64,000 nucleotides of DNA from JBBQYD01 sp942493075 (GCA_942493075.1 OW818681.1:3100001-3164000), one strand, 5' to 3'; counted from the stretch's first letter, positions 35,730-45,022 are shown. Program-made: numbers and translations. The notes: a model not told the origin generated them from the letters alone.

Positions 35730-36785
35730 TCAGACGACTTTGGAAAGGCCGGTGCCTTTCACAGTTTCGCCTATGATCCATGCCGGAGTGCCTGCCTTCT
35801 TGATGAAGCGCATCATGCTGTCAACCTGGTTCGCCTTAACGATCAGAGTCATCCCGATGCCCATGTTGAAGACCTGATACAGCTCGTTTTGCGGCACCCC
35901 GCCCTTCTCCTCGATCATCTTGAAGATCGGGAGCATGTCCCAGGTGGATTTGTGGATGAGCACATCGCAGTTCTTCGGCAATACGCGAGGAATGTTATCC
36001 ACGAAACCGCCACCCGTGATGTGGGCTACGCCTTTCAACCCCCATTGTGCTCGTGAGCCAGAGTTGAACTTCTTTACGAGCTTTTGAATGAGCGGTCCAT
36101 AGCTCACATGAACCTTCAGCAGTTCGTCACCGATCGTATTTCCAAGCTCCGCGACTCGAGATTTGGGCTTGAGCTTGAGATGCTCGAAGAAAATCTTGCG
36201 CGCCAAAGAATATCCGTTCGTATGAAGGCCGCTGGAGGCTAAACCGATCACAACATCACCCGGACGGATTGTCTTTCCATCCAGCATCCGTGTCTTCTCG
36301 ACAACGCCAACGATTGTGCCACTGACGTCATACTCCCCGGGTTGGTAGAAACCGGGCATCTGTGCCGTTTCGCCACCGATTAGCGCACAGCGGTTTTCAG
36401 AACAGGCCAAGGCAAAACCACGGATAATCTCTGTGAAAACCTTGGGCTCCAGTTTTCCCGTGCCGAGGTAATCCAGGAAGAACAAGGGTTCGGCGCCCAG
36501 GACGGCGATGTCGTTAACGCAATGATTTACAAGGTCCGCGCCGATAGTCTCATGCCGATCCATGGCAAACGCAATCTTGAGCTTGGTACCCACGCCGTCC
36601 ACGCTCGATACGAGCACGGGTTGGCGGTATTTGCGGGTGTCTAAAGCAAAGAGGCCACCGAACCCGCCGACCTTGCCCAATACCTCAGGACGATGTGTAG
36701 CTGCCAGCAGAGCCGGAAGCGTCGATTTCACTTTATTGCCGAGATCAATATCCACCCCGGCGCGCGCGTAAGCTTTGGTTTTCAT
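35730..36785 (-). CDS. purM: Phosphoribosylformylglycinamidine cyclo-ligase (AIR synthetase)
   Basis: A 351-residue PurM/SelD-fold enzyme that converts FGAM and ATP to aminoimidazole ribotide in purine synthesis. Recognisable motifs are YARAGVDIDLG, SSVDGVGTKLKIA, CVNDIAVLGAEPLFFLDY, GGETAQMPGFY and the C-terminal HITGGGFVDNIPR. Length and motifs are intact. No other pur genes are in the window. Confidence 0.96.
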   Translation of the reverse strand: MKTKAYARAGVDIDLGNKVKSTLPALLAATHRPEVLGKVGGFGGLFALDTRKYRQPVLVSSVDGVGTKLKIAFAMDRHETIGADLVNHCVNDIAVLGAEPLFFLDYLGTGKLEPKVFTEIIRGFALACSENRCALIGGETAQMPGFYQPGEYDVSGTIVGVVEKTRMLDGKTIRPGDVVIGLASSGLHTNGYSLARKIFFEHLKLKPKSRVAELGNTIGDELLKVHVSYGPLIQKLVKKFNSGSRAQWGLKGVAHITGGGFVDNIPRVLPKNCDVLIHKSTWDMLPIFKMIEEKGGVPQNELYQVFNMGIGMTLIVKANQVDSMMRFIKKAGTPAWIIGETVKGTGLSKVV

Positions 36786-36945
36786 TGCCGGGCGCCATTT
36801 ATGGGTAAGAAAGGCTCAACGCCAAGCTTAAAAGCACTCCAGACGTGCCTTCGAATGGGGTCTGAACTCTGGCGTGTCCCCCGAAACTTTGTCCTTTTTC
36901 CGGTTTTAGATTTGCTGTGCAAGCAGTTTCGGGATAAATAGCTTT

Positions 36946-38331
36946 ATGCGCTGGCGTGTGATCGCCCTGACTTCAGTCGGCGTCAATATCCTATTGGCGG
37001 GTGGCTGGTTCATTGCTCAGCGCAATTCCAACATGGGCGGGCAAGCCGAGGCTCGCACTGATAGCGCTTCAAACTCCATCTCAAAAACCAACCTGGTGCT
37101 CCGAAAGCAGCTCTTTTCCTGGCATGAGCTGGAGTCGCCGGATTATCCCACTTATATCAGGAATCTGAGGGATATTGGGTGTCCCGAGCAAACCATTCGC
37201 GACATCATTATCGCGGATGTGAATACGCTCTTTGCCAAGCGGCGCGCCAGCGAGGTGATTTCCCCAGACCAGCAGTGGTGGCGTACGGAACCGGACAGCA
37301 ACGTCGTCAACGCGGCGATGATGAAAATAGGAGAACTGGAATCCGAACGGCGCGCTTTATTGGCCGGTCTGTTGGGGCCGAACTGGGAATCGGGCGATCT
37401 CATAAACCTGCCCCGTCCGTCGCGTCCGTCTTTGTTGCTCGATGGGCCGCTCCTTGGCGCACTGCCAAATGAGACCAAGCAGAGCTTGCAGTTGATCAAC
37501 CTCCAGTCGGAGGAGCGCATCCAGCAGTACCTCGAGGAGCGCCGCAGCCAGGGAAAAGAGCCCGATCCCGCCGACATCGCCAGAATACGTCAGCAAGGAC
37601 GTGATGAAATCGCCAAGCTGCTTTCTCCCCCGCAGATGGAGGAGTTCCTTTTGCGCTATTCCCCGCAAGCTGCCTCTCTGCGTGCCCAGCTTTCGGAAAT
37701 GAAGTTCTTCAATCCGACCCCGGACGAATTCCGCGCGATCTTCCGATCGACGGATCCATTGGATCAGCGGATCGCGGCGATTACCGGCACGGATCCGAGT
37801 TCTGTTCAGGCCCGCAATGCGCTGATTGCCCAAAGAGAGAATGCAATCCGGATCACTTTGGGTATGGAGCGCTACCAGGAGTACCGGTTGCTGCAGGATC
37901 CGATTTACCGCGACGCCTATGCCGAGGCTGTGGAGGCAGGCGCTCCAGAAACAGCGCAAACCATCTATGAACTCAGCCAGGAGGCGCAACTGGAATTCGC
38001 ACGGATTCGGTCAAATACGAATCTGACCACCACGCAGAGGGAGATCGAGTTAAAAGCGGCAGAACTCGCTCAACTGAGGGCCAATGCGCTTGCCGCTACG
38101 CACGAGTTGCCGCCGGAGCCTCCCGCACAGCCCCAAACGCCTCCACGCAGAACGTATGTGGTACGCCAGGGGGACACGGCGAGCGTGGTTTCTCTGATCT
38201 ATGGCGTCTCGCTCGGCGCGCTGCGCGCTGCCAATCCAAATCTGGATTTGAACCGGCTCAACCCAGGCATACAATTGGTGATCCCACCCACATCCCTTCC
38301 TCCCCTGCCCTACGAGGCCGAACGGCGTTAG
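36946..38331 (+). CDS. Membrane-anchored protein with C-terminal LysM domain
   Basis: A 461-residue protein. A single N-terminal hydrophobic helix (VIALTSVGVNILLAGGWFI) acts as signal anchor. Residues ~45-390 are long, polar and mostly helical, with repeated Arg/Glu-rich segments (ESERRALLAGLLGPNW, RIQQYLEERRSQGKEP). After a Pro-rich linker, residues ~402-450 form one LysM module (YVVRQGDTASVVSLIYGVSLGALRAANPN...LNPGIQLVIPP) for peptidoglycan or GlcNAc-polymer binding. No enzyme domain is seen. It may bridge the inner membrane and the cell wall. Confidence 0.78.
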   Translation: MRWRVIALTSVGVNILLAGGWFIAQRNSNMGGQAEARTDSASNSISKTNLVLRKQLFSWHELESPDYPTYIRNLRDIGCPEQTIRDIIIADVNTLFAKRRASEVISPDQQWWRTEPDSNVVNAAMMKIGELESERRALLAGLLGPNWESGDLINLPRPSRPSLLLDGPLLGALPNETKQSLQLINLQSEERIQQYLEERRSQGKEPDPADIARIRQQGRDEIAKLLSPPQMEEFLLRYSPQAASLRAQLSEMKFFNPTPDEFRAIFRSTDPLDQRIAAITGTDPSSVQARNALIAQRENAIRITLGMERYQEYRLLQDPIYRDAYAEAVEAGAPETAQTIYELSQEAQLEFARIRSNTNLTTTQREIELKAAELAQLRANALAATHELPPEPPAQPQTPPRRTYVVRQGDTASVVSLIYGVSLGALRAANPNLDLNRLNPGIQLVIPPTSLPPLPYEAERR

Positions 38332-38388
38332 GCTTTCATTCAACGGTTTTTTTCGACAAAGCGCCCCGGACAGTTACACTGTCGGGCA

Positions 38389-39174
38389 ATGTTGTTGACT
38401 AACAAACCATTAACAATTGCCGGTCGCACCTTCGGGTCACGCCTGATCCTGGGGACTGGCAAGTTTTCTTCGCCTGAGGCAATGCGGGATGCATTGGCCG
38501 CCAGCGGAACAGAACTGGTTACGGTGGCGCTCCGGCGCGCCGATCTGAGTGGCAAAGATCCTTTCGCCAACATCCTCGATTTCATTGATCCCAAGAAATA
38601 CCTGCTGCTGCCCAACACGAGCGGTGCTATGAACGCCGAGGAGGCGGTGCGTCTGGCGCGTCTGGCAGCCGCCGCAGGTTTGCCCAAATGGGTGAAGCTG
38701 GAGATCCATCCCGATCCCCGCTATTTGCTGCCGGATCCCATTGAAACTTTTGAAGCGGCAAAAATTCTGGTCAAAGAAGGTTTCACCGTGCTGCCTTACA
38801 TCAATGCCGATCCCGTCCTGGCCAAGCGTCTGCAAGATGTAGGTGTGGCAACTGTCATGCCTCTGGGTTCTCCTATCGGCTCCAATGCCGGAGTTCAAAC
38901 ACGAGAACAGATTGCGATCATCATCGAGCAAGCAACTGTGCCAGTAGTCGTTGATGCAGGATTGGGAGCTCCCAGCCACGCCGCCGAAGCCATGGAGATG
39001 GGAGCGGATGCCGTCCTGGTAAATACAGCCATCGCGGTGACGTCTGATCCGAATCGAGTGGCGGTTGCTTTTCGAATGGCTGTGGAAGCCGGCCGGGCCG
39101 CCTTTGAGGCAGGTCTCGCTCCCCGCATGGCCACGGCCAGCGCTACCAGTCCGTTAACAGGGTTCCTGCAATAA
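38389..39174 (+). CDS. thiG: Thiazole synthase
   Basis: A 261-residue ThiG. It shows RTFGSRLILGTGKFSS, the Schiff-base Lys region KWVKLEIHPDP, NADPVLAKRLQDVGV and the PLGSPIGSNAG plus GLGAPSHAAEAMEMGADAVL phosphate loop. It makes the thiazole phosphate of thiamine from DXP, dehydroglycine and ThiS thiocarboxylate. No thiS or thiH is nearby, so the sulfur donor is encoded elsewhere. The 57-base upstream gap is too short for a TPP riboswitch. The next gene begins three bases after the stop. Confidence 0.95.
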   Translation: MLLTNKPLTIAGRTFGSRLILGTGKFSSPEAMRDALAASGTELVTVALRRADLSGKDPFANILDFIDPKKYLLLPNTSGAMNAEEAVRLARLAAAAGLPKWVKLEIHPDPRYLLPDPIETFEAAKILVKEGFTVLPYINADPVLAKRLQDVGVATVMPLGSPIGSNAGVQTREQIAIIIEQATVPVVVDAGLGAPSHAAEAMEMGADAVLVNTAIAVTSDPNRVAVAFRMAVEAGRAAFEAGLAPRMATASATSPLTGFLQ

Positions 39175-39177
39175 TTT

Positions 39178-40182
39178 ATGAAGCCAAAGATGTCTCGCTC
39201 CCGGGTCCGACAGGTGCTCCAACAGGCTGACCAGCCCATTCTCGTTGTCGGGGATGTTATGCTCGACAGTTTTGTGTGGGGAAGCGTGGGGCGGATTTCG
39301 CCGGAAGCGCCCGTCCCTGTGGTTGAATTTGAACGTGAGAGCTGTATGCCCGGCGGTGCGGCAAACGTGGCTCGCAATTTGACCTCGCTTGGAGTTCCAA
39401 CTGAACTCTTCGGAATCGCCGGAAAGGATGTCGCGGGCGGACAACTTCTCGACCTCCTCCGGGAGCATTCAATTGGCTGCGATGGAGTCATCCGAAGCAA
39501 AGACAGGTGCACCAGTCTGAAGACACGGATCGTAGCCCATAAGCAACAGGTGGTGCGAATCGATCGGGAAACCCGCGACCAACTGGATGAGAGGCTTACG
39601 AGGCAATTGATTGCGTGTGTGAAAGCGGCTCTGCCACGGTGTTCTGCCGTGATTGTAGGTGATTACGGCAAAGGCGTCGTTACGCAGGCTTTACTGAATG
39701 AGTTACGTGGTGCCTGCCGCCAGCGAGGCGTATGGCTCAGTGTCGATCCCAAACCCGTCCACGAGCTAAGTCTGGCAGGGCTCTCCCTGATCACACCCAA
39801 TCGAAAAGAGGCTTTTGAACTGGCTCGGGTTCCTGATGAAACCAAGGATTCAAACCCGCTGGCAGATGGGAATCTCATGCTCGTGGCTGAGAGACTCTTG
39901 CAGGAGCTTACTCCAGCCTTGCTTCTGATCACCCTGGGTGAGTTCGGAATGCTGCTCTGCCAGAGAGGCAAGAAACCATTTCACATTCCAACGGTGGCCC
40001 AGGAGGTTTTTGACGTATCCGGCGCGGGAGACACAGTGATTGCTTGCTTTACAATGGCGGTGGCCGCAGGCGCATCGCCTGTTGAAGCGGCCATAATCTC
40101 GAATCATGCCGCAGGGATTGTGGTGGGCAAAGTAGGCACTGCGACGATCAGCAAAGACGAGCTGCTCGCAAGTTTCAAGTGA
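39178..40182 (+). CDS. rfaE1: D-glycero-beta-D-manno-heptose-7-phosphate kinase
   Basis: A PfkB-family kinase of 334 residues, kinase domain only. The start VVGDVMLDSFVWGSVGRISPEAPVPV and CMPGGAANVARNL match the HldE N-terminal domain; DKAL-type ATP region FDVSGAGDTVIA contains the catalytic Asp. The C-terminal cytidylyltransferase of HldE is absent, so adenylylation is done by a separate protein (RfaE2/HldC). It makes heptose-1,7-bisphosphate for lipopolysaccharide core, which supports an LPS-bearing cell envelope. It is coupled to thiG, with no biochemical link known. Confidence 0.88.
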   Translation: MKPKMSRSRVRQVLQQADQPILVVGDVMLDSFVWGSVGRISPEAPVPVVEFERESCMPGGAANVARNLTSLGVPTELFGIAGKDVAGGQLLDLLREHSIGCDGVIRSKDRCTSLKTRIVAHKQQVVRIDRETRDQLDERLTRQLIACVKAALPRCSAVIVGDYGKGVVTQALLNELRGACRQRGVWLSVDPKPVHELSLAGLSLITPNRKEAFELARVPDETKDSNPLADGNLMLVAERLLQELTPALLLITLGEFGMLLCQRGKKPFHIPTVAQEVFDVSGAGDTVIACFTMAVAAGASPVEAAIISNHAAGIVVGKVGTATISKDELLASFK

Positions 40183-40195
40183 GGAAACACCGCGC

Positions 40196-41989
40196 TCAGC
40201 GCGAGTTGTCCGCAAGCCAGTATTGAATCACCCCTGCCTGGGGGTGATGCGGGTCCAGGTCGAGCACGCGCAGATAATGCTCCCGTGCGTCCCGTTTGTT
40301 TCCAAGCTCCTGCGCATACAGGTTGGCCAGTGCAAGATGAGCACGGGTTTCTTGTGGGCTCGCCTTAAGCAGCTTCTCCAATTCCTTCGCAGCATCAATT
40401 GGGTAACCGGCTTGCTTAAGCGAAAGCGCCAGGTTGTATCGGGCATCTGCCGAGTCAGGCTTCAACGCCAAAGCTCTCTGATAGGCGGCCGCGGCACCCA
40501 AAACATCGCCGGTTTCTCCGAGCGCAATTCCCAGGTTGTACTCCGCCTCGAACAAGGCAGGATCACGCTTCGCTGCCTCTCGATAACCAGCAATCGCCTC
40601 AGTTAATTGACCATCCTGTTGTGCCTGATGCGCCGAAACAAAAAATGGCTGAGCCTCGGCACGGTTGCCGGGAGCTGGTTTGCGAACGGAAAGATACTTA
40701 TAACGGGGATATTTTCGCGGAGAAATCGACGCCTGATTGGTTGGTGTTACCGAGCTCTGCACCGCCCCCTCATCCACAGTAGCGATCATCTTTGGTGCTG
40801 GTTGTTTCTTCCCGGCATCGCGTCCGAGCAGATTAAGTGGGTTGATACGGCTCAATAAAGTGCGTTTAGGGGCGGGCTCGGGACGCTTGGCAAGCAGTGG
40901 TGGGGATAAAGTGGTTTCAGAAGGCTTGGCGTTGTTCACAGTTGCGGAACCTGAAGGAGCCGCACGCGGGGCTGTCTGGTCTATCGCGGTCCTGATTTCC
41001 GGCTCATCTTTTAGGCGAACGACTTCAATCGCGGCGGCCGGCTGGGGTGAGGGGGTAATTGTTTTCTTTGGGAGGGACGGTGCTGAGGACTGGTTGGTTT
41101 CAGGTCGCGGTCTCGGTGGCTGAGTTGGCGGCGCTGAGACGATAAGGCTGTTGGTGTTCGCTGCAACCCGTGACGGAGGAGGATTTGATGTTATCGCAAC
41201 GGGCGGCGATGGGCCTGTTGCCGAAGTGGCTGGCTGGGACTGCGTCCGGAGGGGTTCTCTCTCCAACTCGCGAATGATGGCCTGAACTGCAGCCGTGTTG
41301 TCCGGACTGGGCTTTACCAGGATGTACTGCTTGTAGCGTCGCAGTGCAGCGGTGCGATCCTGAAGCTGTTGTTGAAGCACGATTGCCGAGTTCAGCAACG
41401 CAGGCGGGTAGTTGGGCCGCACTTGCAACGCACGATCAAAAGAACGAACCGCATCCGCAGGACGCCCGCGATAAACTTGAACCAGTCCAATCGCTGTCAA
41501 TGCCTCGGCACTTTGCGGATTGTGGCGCAGCGCATCGTTGGCGCTCTTCTCTGCGCCAGCAAAGTCCCTCAACCTCAGTTGCACGGCCGAAAGGCGAAGC
41601 AACCCCGGGATTGAATTGGGACGCAGAAAAGTGAAGGCCGTGAATTCGGTTCGGGCGGCATCGAGACGTCCCTGGGCGAAATAGAGCTCGCCGAGGTTGT
41701 AGCGGACCTCTGCCAGGTCGCGATTCAACATCACGGCTTTCGAGTAGGCGTTCCGTGCCTCCTCGGCCCTGCCGGAATGGTGGTAGGCGAGTCCAAGGTA
41801 ATTCCAAGCGCTGGCGTTCGTGCTTAGAATGCCCGTGGCAGTGCGCAATTGCTCGATAGCCTCCTTGTAACGCCCTTGGTTCAGGAAACGCTCACCCTTG
41901 ACTAGAGCGCGCACCCCGGGCGGTTGCATGCAACCAGCAAGGAAGATCGCAATTAGACAGCCAAACAAAAGAACCCGGATTCTAACCAT
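40196..41989 (-). CDS. TPR-repeat lipoprotein
   Basis: A ~597-residue outer- or inner-membrane lipoprotein (lipobox IFLAGC near residue 20). Residues ~25-230 hold about six TPRs (GRYKEAIEQLRTATG, AWNYLGLAYHHSGRAEEA, YNLGELYFAQGRLDAA). Residues ~240-445 are a Pro/Ser/Thr/Ala-rich linker. Residues ~450-597 hold three or four more TPRs (YNLGIALGETGDVLGAAAAY, YNLALSLKQAGYPIDAAKEL). Starts at 41989, 42007 and 42058 share the frame; ATG at 41989 or 42007 gives a normal lipoprotein n-region. It is divergent from the DUF362-like gene with ~75 bases between. It may assemble protein complexes; partners unknown. Confidence 0.8.
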   Translation of the reverse strand: MVRIRVLLFGCLIAIFLAGCMQPPGVRALVKGERFLNQGRYKEAIEQLRTATGILSTNASAWNYLGLAYHHSGRAEEARNAYSKAVMLNRDLAEVRYNLGELYFAQGRLDAARTEFTAFTFLRPNSIPGLLRLSAVQLRLRDFAGAEKSANDALRHNPQSAEALTAIGLVQVYRGRPADAVRSFDRALQVRPNYPPALLNSAIVLQQQLQDRTAALRRYKQYILVKPSPDNTAAVQAIIRELEREPLRTQSQPATSATGPSPPVAITSNPPPSRVAANTNSLIVSAPPTQPPRPRPETNQSSAPSLPKKTITPSPQPAAAIEVVRLKDEPEIRTAIDQTAPRAAPSGSATVNNAKPSETTLSPPLLAKRPEPAPKRTLLSRINPLNLLGRDAGKKQPAPKMIATVDEGAVQSSVTPTNQASISPRKYPRYKYLSVRKPAPGNRAEAQPFFVSAHQAQQDGQLTEAIAGYREAAKRDPALFEAEYNLGIALGETGDVLGAAAAYQRALALKPDSADARYNLALSLKQAGYPIDAAKELEKLLKASPQETRAHLALANLYAQELGNKRDAREHYLRVLDLDPHHPQAGVIQYWLADNSR

Positions 41990-42064
41990 TCTGGCGCACC
42001 GGATCATCTCGGCTGGAATTTTGATGATCAACATCTGAGCTGGTGTTATCATTCGCACCTTGTT

Positions 42065-43150
42065 GTGTCAAGAAACGCACTACGAAGTTTAAGTTTGTTT
42101 TGGATTCAGGCAGCCGCTGCCGTTCTGGGCTGCGTGACGCTGCTCGCCGTCGATGCACCCGGCACGCCTGCCAAGGGATCCACTCTGCCGGTTCCCAATA
42201 CCGAAACCAATCGCGCCCGAGTCGTCATCGTGCAAGATCCCGAGGCGACGGATGCCTTCAGACCGCGATTGCCGCACGTGCAATCCATGGTCGAACGCGG
42301 CATTGGCGGCTTAACTGGCAAACTCACCTCCAGGGAAGCCTGGAGGAGCCTCATCTCCACACAGGACGTCGTTGGCATCAAAGTCTACTCGGCGCCCGGA
42401 CCCAATAGCGGCACACGTCCAGCCGTAGTGGAGGCGATTGTTATAGGATTATTGGGGAGCGGTTTGCCTGGCACCAATATCGTTGTCTGGGATCGCCAGA
42501 CCGTAGATTTGCGATTGGCTGGCTTCTTTGAACTCGCCGATCGGTATGGCATCCGGGTAGCCGGGAGCGCCCAGTCGGGGTATAGCGAGAAGGATTTCTA
42601 CGAGTCTTCTTTGTTGGGAAACCTGGTCTGGGGCGATAGTGAATTCGGCCAAAAAGGAGAGGCTTTGGGGCGCAAATCCTACGTATCCAAACTGGTTTCC
42701 CAGGAAGTTACCAAGATAATCACCGTGAGTCCCATGCTGAACAATAACCTCGCAGGAGTGGCGGGGCATCTGTTCAGTCTCGCCGCAGGCAGCACGGACA
42801 ACGTGGTACGTTTTGAGTCGGATTCCGAGCGACTCGCCACAGCGGTCCCGGAGATCTTCGCCATGCCCTCGCTTGGAGACAAAGTAGTTCTTAGCGTTAC
42901 TGACGCATTGGTTTGCCAATATGAGGGCAACGAACGTGCTTTGCTGCACTACTCAAGCGTGCTAAATGAACTTCGTTTCAGCTTTGACCCGGTTGCCCTT
43001 GACGTCCTGTCGCTGCAGGAACTGACCCGTCAACGGAAGCTGAGTGACTCGCCGGAGGCCAAAGGCAGGCAGGAGCTCTACGAAAATGCGGCTTTGCTGG
43101 AACTGGGAATTTGCGATCCAAAGAGAATCGATATCCAGAACATCCGTTAG
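42065..43150 (+). CDS. DUF362-like exported protein
   Basis: A 361-residue protein. The N-terminus has a hydrophobic stretch (WIQAAAAVLGCVTLLAV), probably a signal peptide. The body fits the DUF362 pattern: RVVIVQDPEA, VVGIKVYSAPGPNSGTRPAVVEAIV, NIVVWDR, then ITVSPMLNNNLAGVAGHLFSLAAG and a conserved LSVTDALV. No 4Fe-4S cysteine motif of DUF362-ferredoxin fusions is present. The start is GTG at 42065 as no ATG fits. Family assignment is by pattern and moderately sure; function unknown. Confidence 0.62.
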   Translation: MSRNALRSLSLFWIQAAAAVLGCVTLLAVDAPGTPAKGSTLPVPNTETNRARVVIVQDPEATDAFRPRLPHVQSMVERGIGGLTGKLTSREAWRSLISTQDVVGIKVYSAPGPNSGTRPAVVEAIVIGLLGSGLPGTNIVVWDRQTVDLRLAGFFELADRYGIRVAGSAQSGYSEKDFYESSLLGNLVWGDSEFGQKGEALGRKSYVSKLVSQEVTKIITVSPMLNNNLAGVAGHLFSLAAGSTDNVVRFESDSERLATAVPEIFAMPSLGDKVVLSVTDALVCQYEGNERALLHYSSVLNELRFSFDPVALDVLSLQELTRQRKLSDSPEAKGRQELYENAALLELGICDPKRIDIQNIR

Positions 43151-43292
43151 CTTTCCGCTTTTTATACGAATCGACGCACTATTCAGTGTAGAGAAACCCA
43201 GGGGGCTGAGGCGGAATGGGTTGAATGCGAATGATTGCAGGATCGTCTGCTTTTGGGTAAATGTAATCAGGTCTCAATAGTTAACACGTGCC

Positions 43293-44660
43293 ATGAATCA
43301 ACCTAACCAGTCGTCTCCCTCCGGCAAACCCACACACACACGGCGAAATTTCATTCAGAAGGCCGCAGTAGCTGCTGCCGCCGCTGGGACGTTAAATCTT
43401 CTTAGAACACCGGTTTACGGCCAGAATCAAGCCCCTTCAGCGAACGTTCAGGGCGCGAACAATCGCCTGGTGGTCGCCTACATCGGCACGGGAAAACAGG
43501 GTGTTGCCCACATCAAGCTGCAAAAGGCCAATGCCGCCGCGAACAACATCGTGCAGGCGGCCGTCTGTGACGTGTATCAGCGCCATTTGGATCAGGCCCA
43601 GCAATTGACCGGCTGCCCCGCTGATTCCGCCTATCGTGATCATCGAAAAGTTCTCGAGCGTAAAGATATCGATGCTGTCGTTATTTCCACGGTGGATAAT
43701 TGGCATGCACCCATCAGCATCGACGCCATGGAAGCCGGCAAGCACGTCTTCTGCGAGAAACCAATGTCCCGCTATCTGGACGAGGCTTTTCAAGTGTACG
43801 ATGCGGTAAAGAAGACGAACAAGATTTTCGCTATCGGTTCACAAGGCTGCATGGATCCCAAGTGGCACAAAGCCGCTGAGTGGATTCGCGCTGGAAAACT
43901 GGGCCCGCTGGTTTGGGGTCAGGGCTCTTATTGCCGCAACAACCCAAAGAACAGCGAGTGGACTTTTCCTGTTGATCCTTCCGCGAACGAACAGAATCTG
44001 GATTGGAACCGGTGGCTGGGGCGCGCGCCGAAGATTCCATTCACTCCTGAGCATTTCTTTAGCTGGCACAAGTACTACGCCTACAATTCGGGGATTATTG
44101 GCAACCTCCTGCCCCATCGATTCCTGCCCTTGATGCTGGCTACAGGCAATCCCGAGTTTCCGCGCCGCGTAGTTTGCACTGGCACCAGGCAGGTGTCCAC
44201 AGATCGCGAGATAACCGATACGACCCATTTGCTCGCTGAATTTCCAAACGGACTTACGCTGGTAGTAGCCGGAAGCACGGTCAATGAACAAGGGTTGCCG
44301 GAGATCATACGCGGACGCAAAGGCACTCTGCATTTTGCTTCGAGCCAAAACAAAGTTGAGTTTCGCCCTGAATCGATTTTTGCCGACGACTTGGAGCCCG
44401 AGACCTACACAGAAGGCCGGCCTACTGAACGGATCGAAGTCCTGGAGAAGAACTTCTTTGATTGTGTTCGCTCTGGCCAGCAACCCGTCGCCAATATTGA
44501 ACTGGCGATCCGTGCACAAACCTGCCTGAGCTTGGCGGAAATGTCCGAGCGAATGGGATTGGCCTTGTTGTTCGATGGACAGAAGCGCCAGATTTCCACT
44601 GGTGATGGCCGGGTGATCCCTGCGCTGACCTACGACACAGTCCTTCCGAAAATGGGATAG
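43293..44660 (+). CDS. Tat-exported Gfo/Idh/MocA family oxidoreductase
   Basis: A 455-residue exported oxidoreductase with Tat motif TRRNFIQKAAVAAAAA. The Rossmann part is VAYIGTGKQGVAHIKL, with VVISTVDNWHAPI and the CEKPMSRYLDEA motif (catalytic Lys), plus a C-terminal domain with SWHKYYAYNSGIIGNLLPHRFLPL. The Trp-His and Leu-Pro-His residues in this last block differ from those of the two paralogues at 26.8-29.8 kb, suggesting another substrate. A rho-independent terminator follows at 44685-44723. Confidence 0.88.
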   Translation: MNQPNQSSPSGKPTHTRRNFIQKAAVAAAAAGTLNLLRTPVYGQNQAPSANVQGANNRLVVAYIGTGKQGVAHIKLQKANAAANNIVQAAVCDVYQRHLDQAQQLTGCPADSAYRDHRKVLERKDIDAVVISTVDNWHAPISIDAMEAGKHVFCEKPMSRYLDEAFQVYDAVKKTNKIFAIGSQGCMDPKWHKAAEWIRAGKLGPLVWGQGSYCRNNPKNSEWTFPVDPSANEQNLDWNRWLGRAPKIPFTPEHFFSWHKYYAYNSGIIGNLLPHRFLPLMLATGNPEFPRRVVCTGTRQVSTDREITDTTHLLAEFPNGLTLVVAGSTVNEQGLPEIIRGRKGTLHFASSQNKVEFRPESIFADDLEPETYTEGRPTERIEVLEKNFFDCVRSGQQPVANIELAIRAQTCLSLAEMSERMGLALLFDGQKRQISTGDGRVIPALTYDTVLPKMG

Positions 44661-44684
44661 CAAGAGAGCTTGTTTTTTTAGGAG

Positions 44685-44723
44685 AAGGGCCAAGTGACAG
44701 GAGCAATGTTGCTTGGCCCTTTT
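44685..44723 (+). terminator. Rho-independent terminator
   Basis: A 10-bp stem (44685-44694 with 44712-44721) with a 17-base loop, followed by TT, 25 bases after the oxidoreductase stop and before tRNA-Ala. Confidence 0.75.
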
Positions 44724-44803
44724 CATTGGCAAAATTACGACATTTTTTTCAGAATCGTTTTGACAATTTCTTTCGGATCACTAGATTGGGCTCCGTTCTG
44801 GAT

Positions 44804-44879
44804 GGGGTCGTAGCTCAGTTGGTAGAGCGCCTGAATGGCATTCAGGAGGTCGCAAGTTCGATCCTTGTCGGCTCCACCA
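44804..44879 (+). tRNA. tRNA-Ala (anticodon GGC)
   Basis: A 76-base tRNA with encoded CCA (44877-44879). The acceptor stem is GGGGTCG pairing with CGGCTCC and contains the G3:U70 wobble pair, the alanine identity element. The anticodon arm CCTGA-ATGGCAT-TCAGG places GGC at positions 34-36. D-arm (GCTC...GAGC) and T-arm (TTCGATCC) are normal. A decayed nuclease gene follows immediately. Confidence 0.97.
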
Positions 44880-45022
44880 TCCTTCACTCGCAGCACTTCT
44901 ACGTTTACCTGCTGCAAAGTCAGTCAGAGCCGGAACACTTTTACACCGGTTTCACGGATAATCCTTCTAGCAGTTCGGTCAAACTAACCACCTGTATTCG
45001 AAAATTAAGTATTTCTAACTGA
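44880..45022 (+). pseudogene. GIY-YIG endonuclease remnant
   Basis: Directly after tRNA-Ala, the forward frame encodes FYVYLLQSQSEPEHFYTGFTDN, matching the start of small GIY-YIG nucleases (YVYxLQS...YxGFTxDL). After FTDN the frame is lost: removing one C after GATAAT gives LLAVRSN, which resembles the expected L..RL..HN helix, then stops. No start codon precedes it and the rest of the nuclease is missing. Small intact GIY-YIG genes are often found next to tRNAs in related bacteria, so this is likely the relic of one. Confidence 0.62.

Noticed and set aside
38332..38388. TPP riboswitch upstream of thiG
   Set aside because: Only 57 bases separate the genes and the conserved THI-box sequence is absent.
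44735..44917. Reverse-strand ORF over the tRNA-Ala gene
   Set aside because: It is the familiar false translation of a tRNA (contains KDRTCDLLNA and ALYQLSYDP) and has no independent support.
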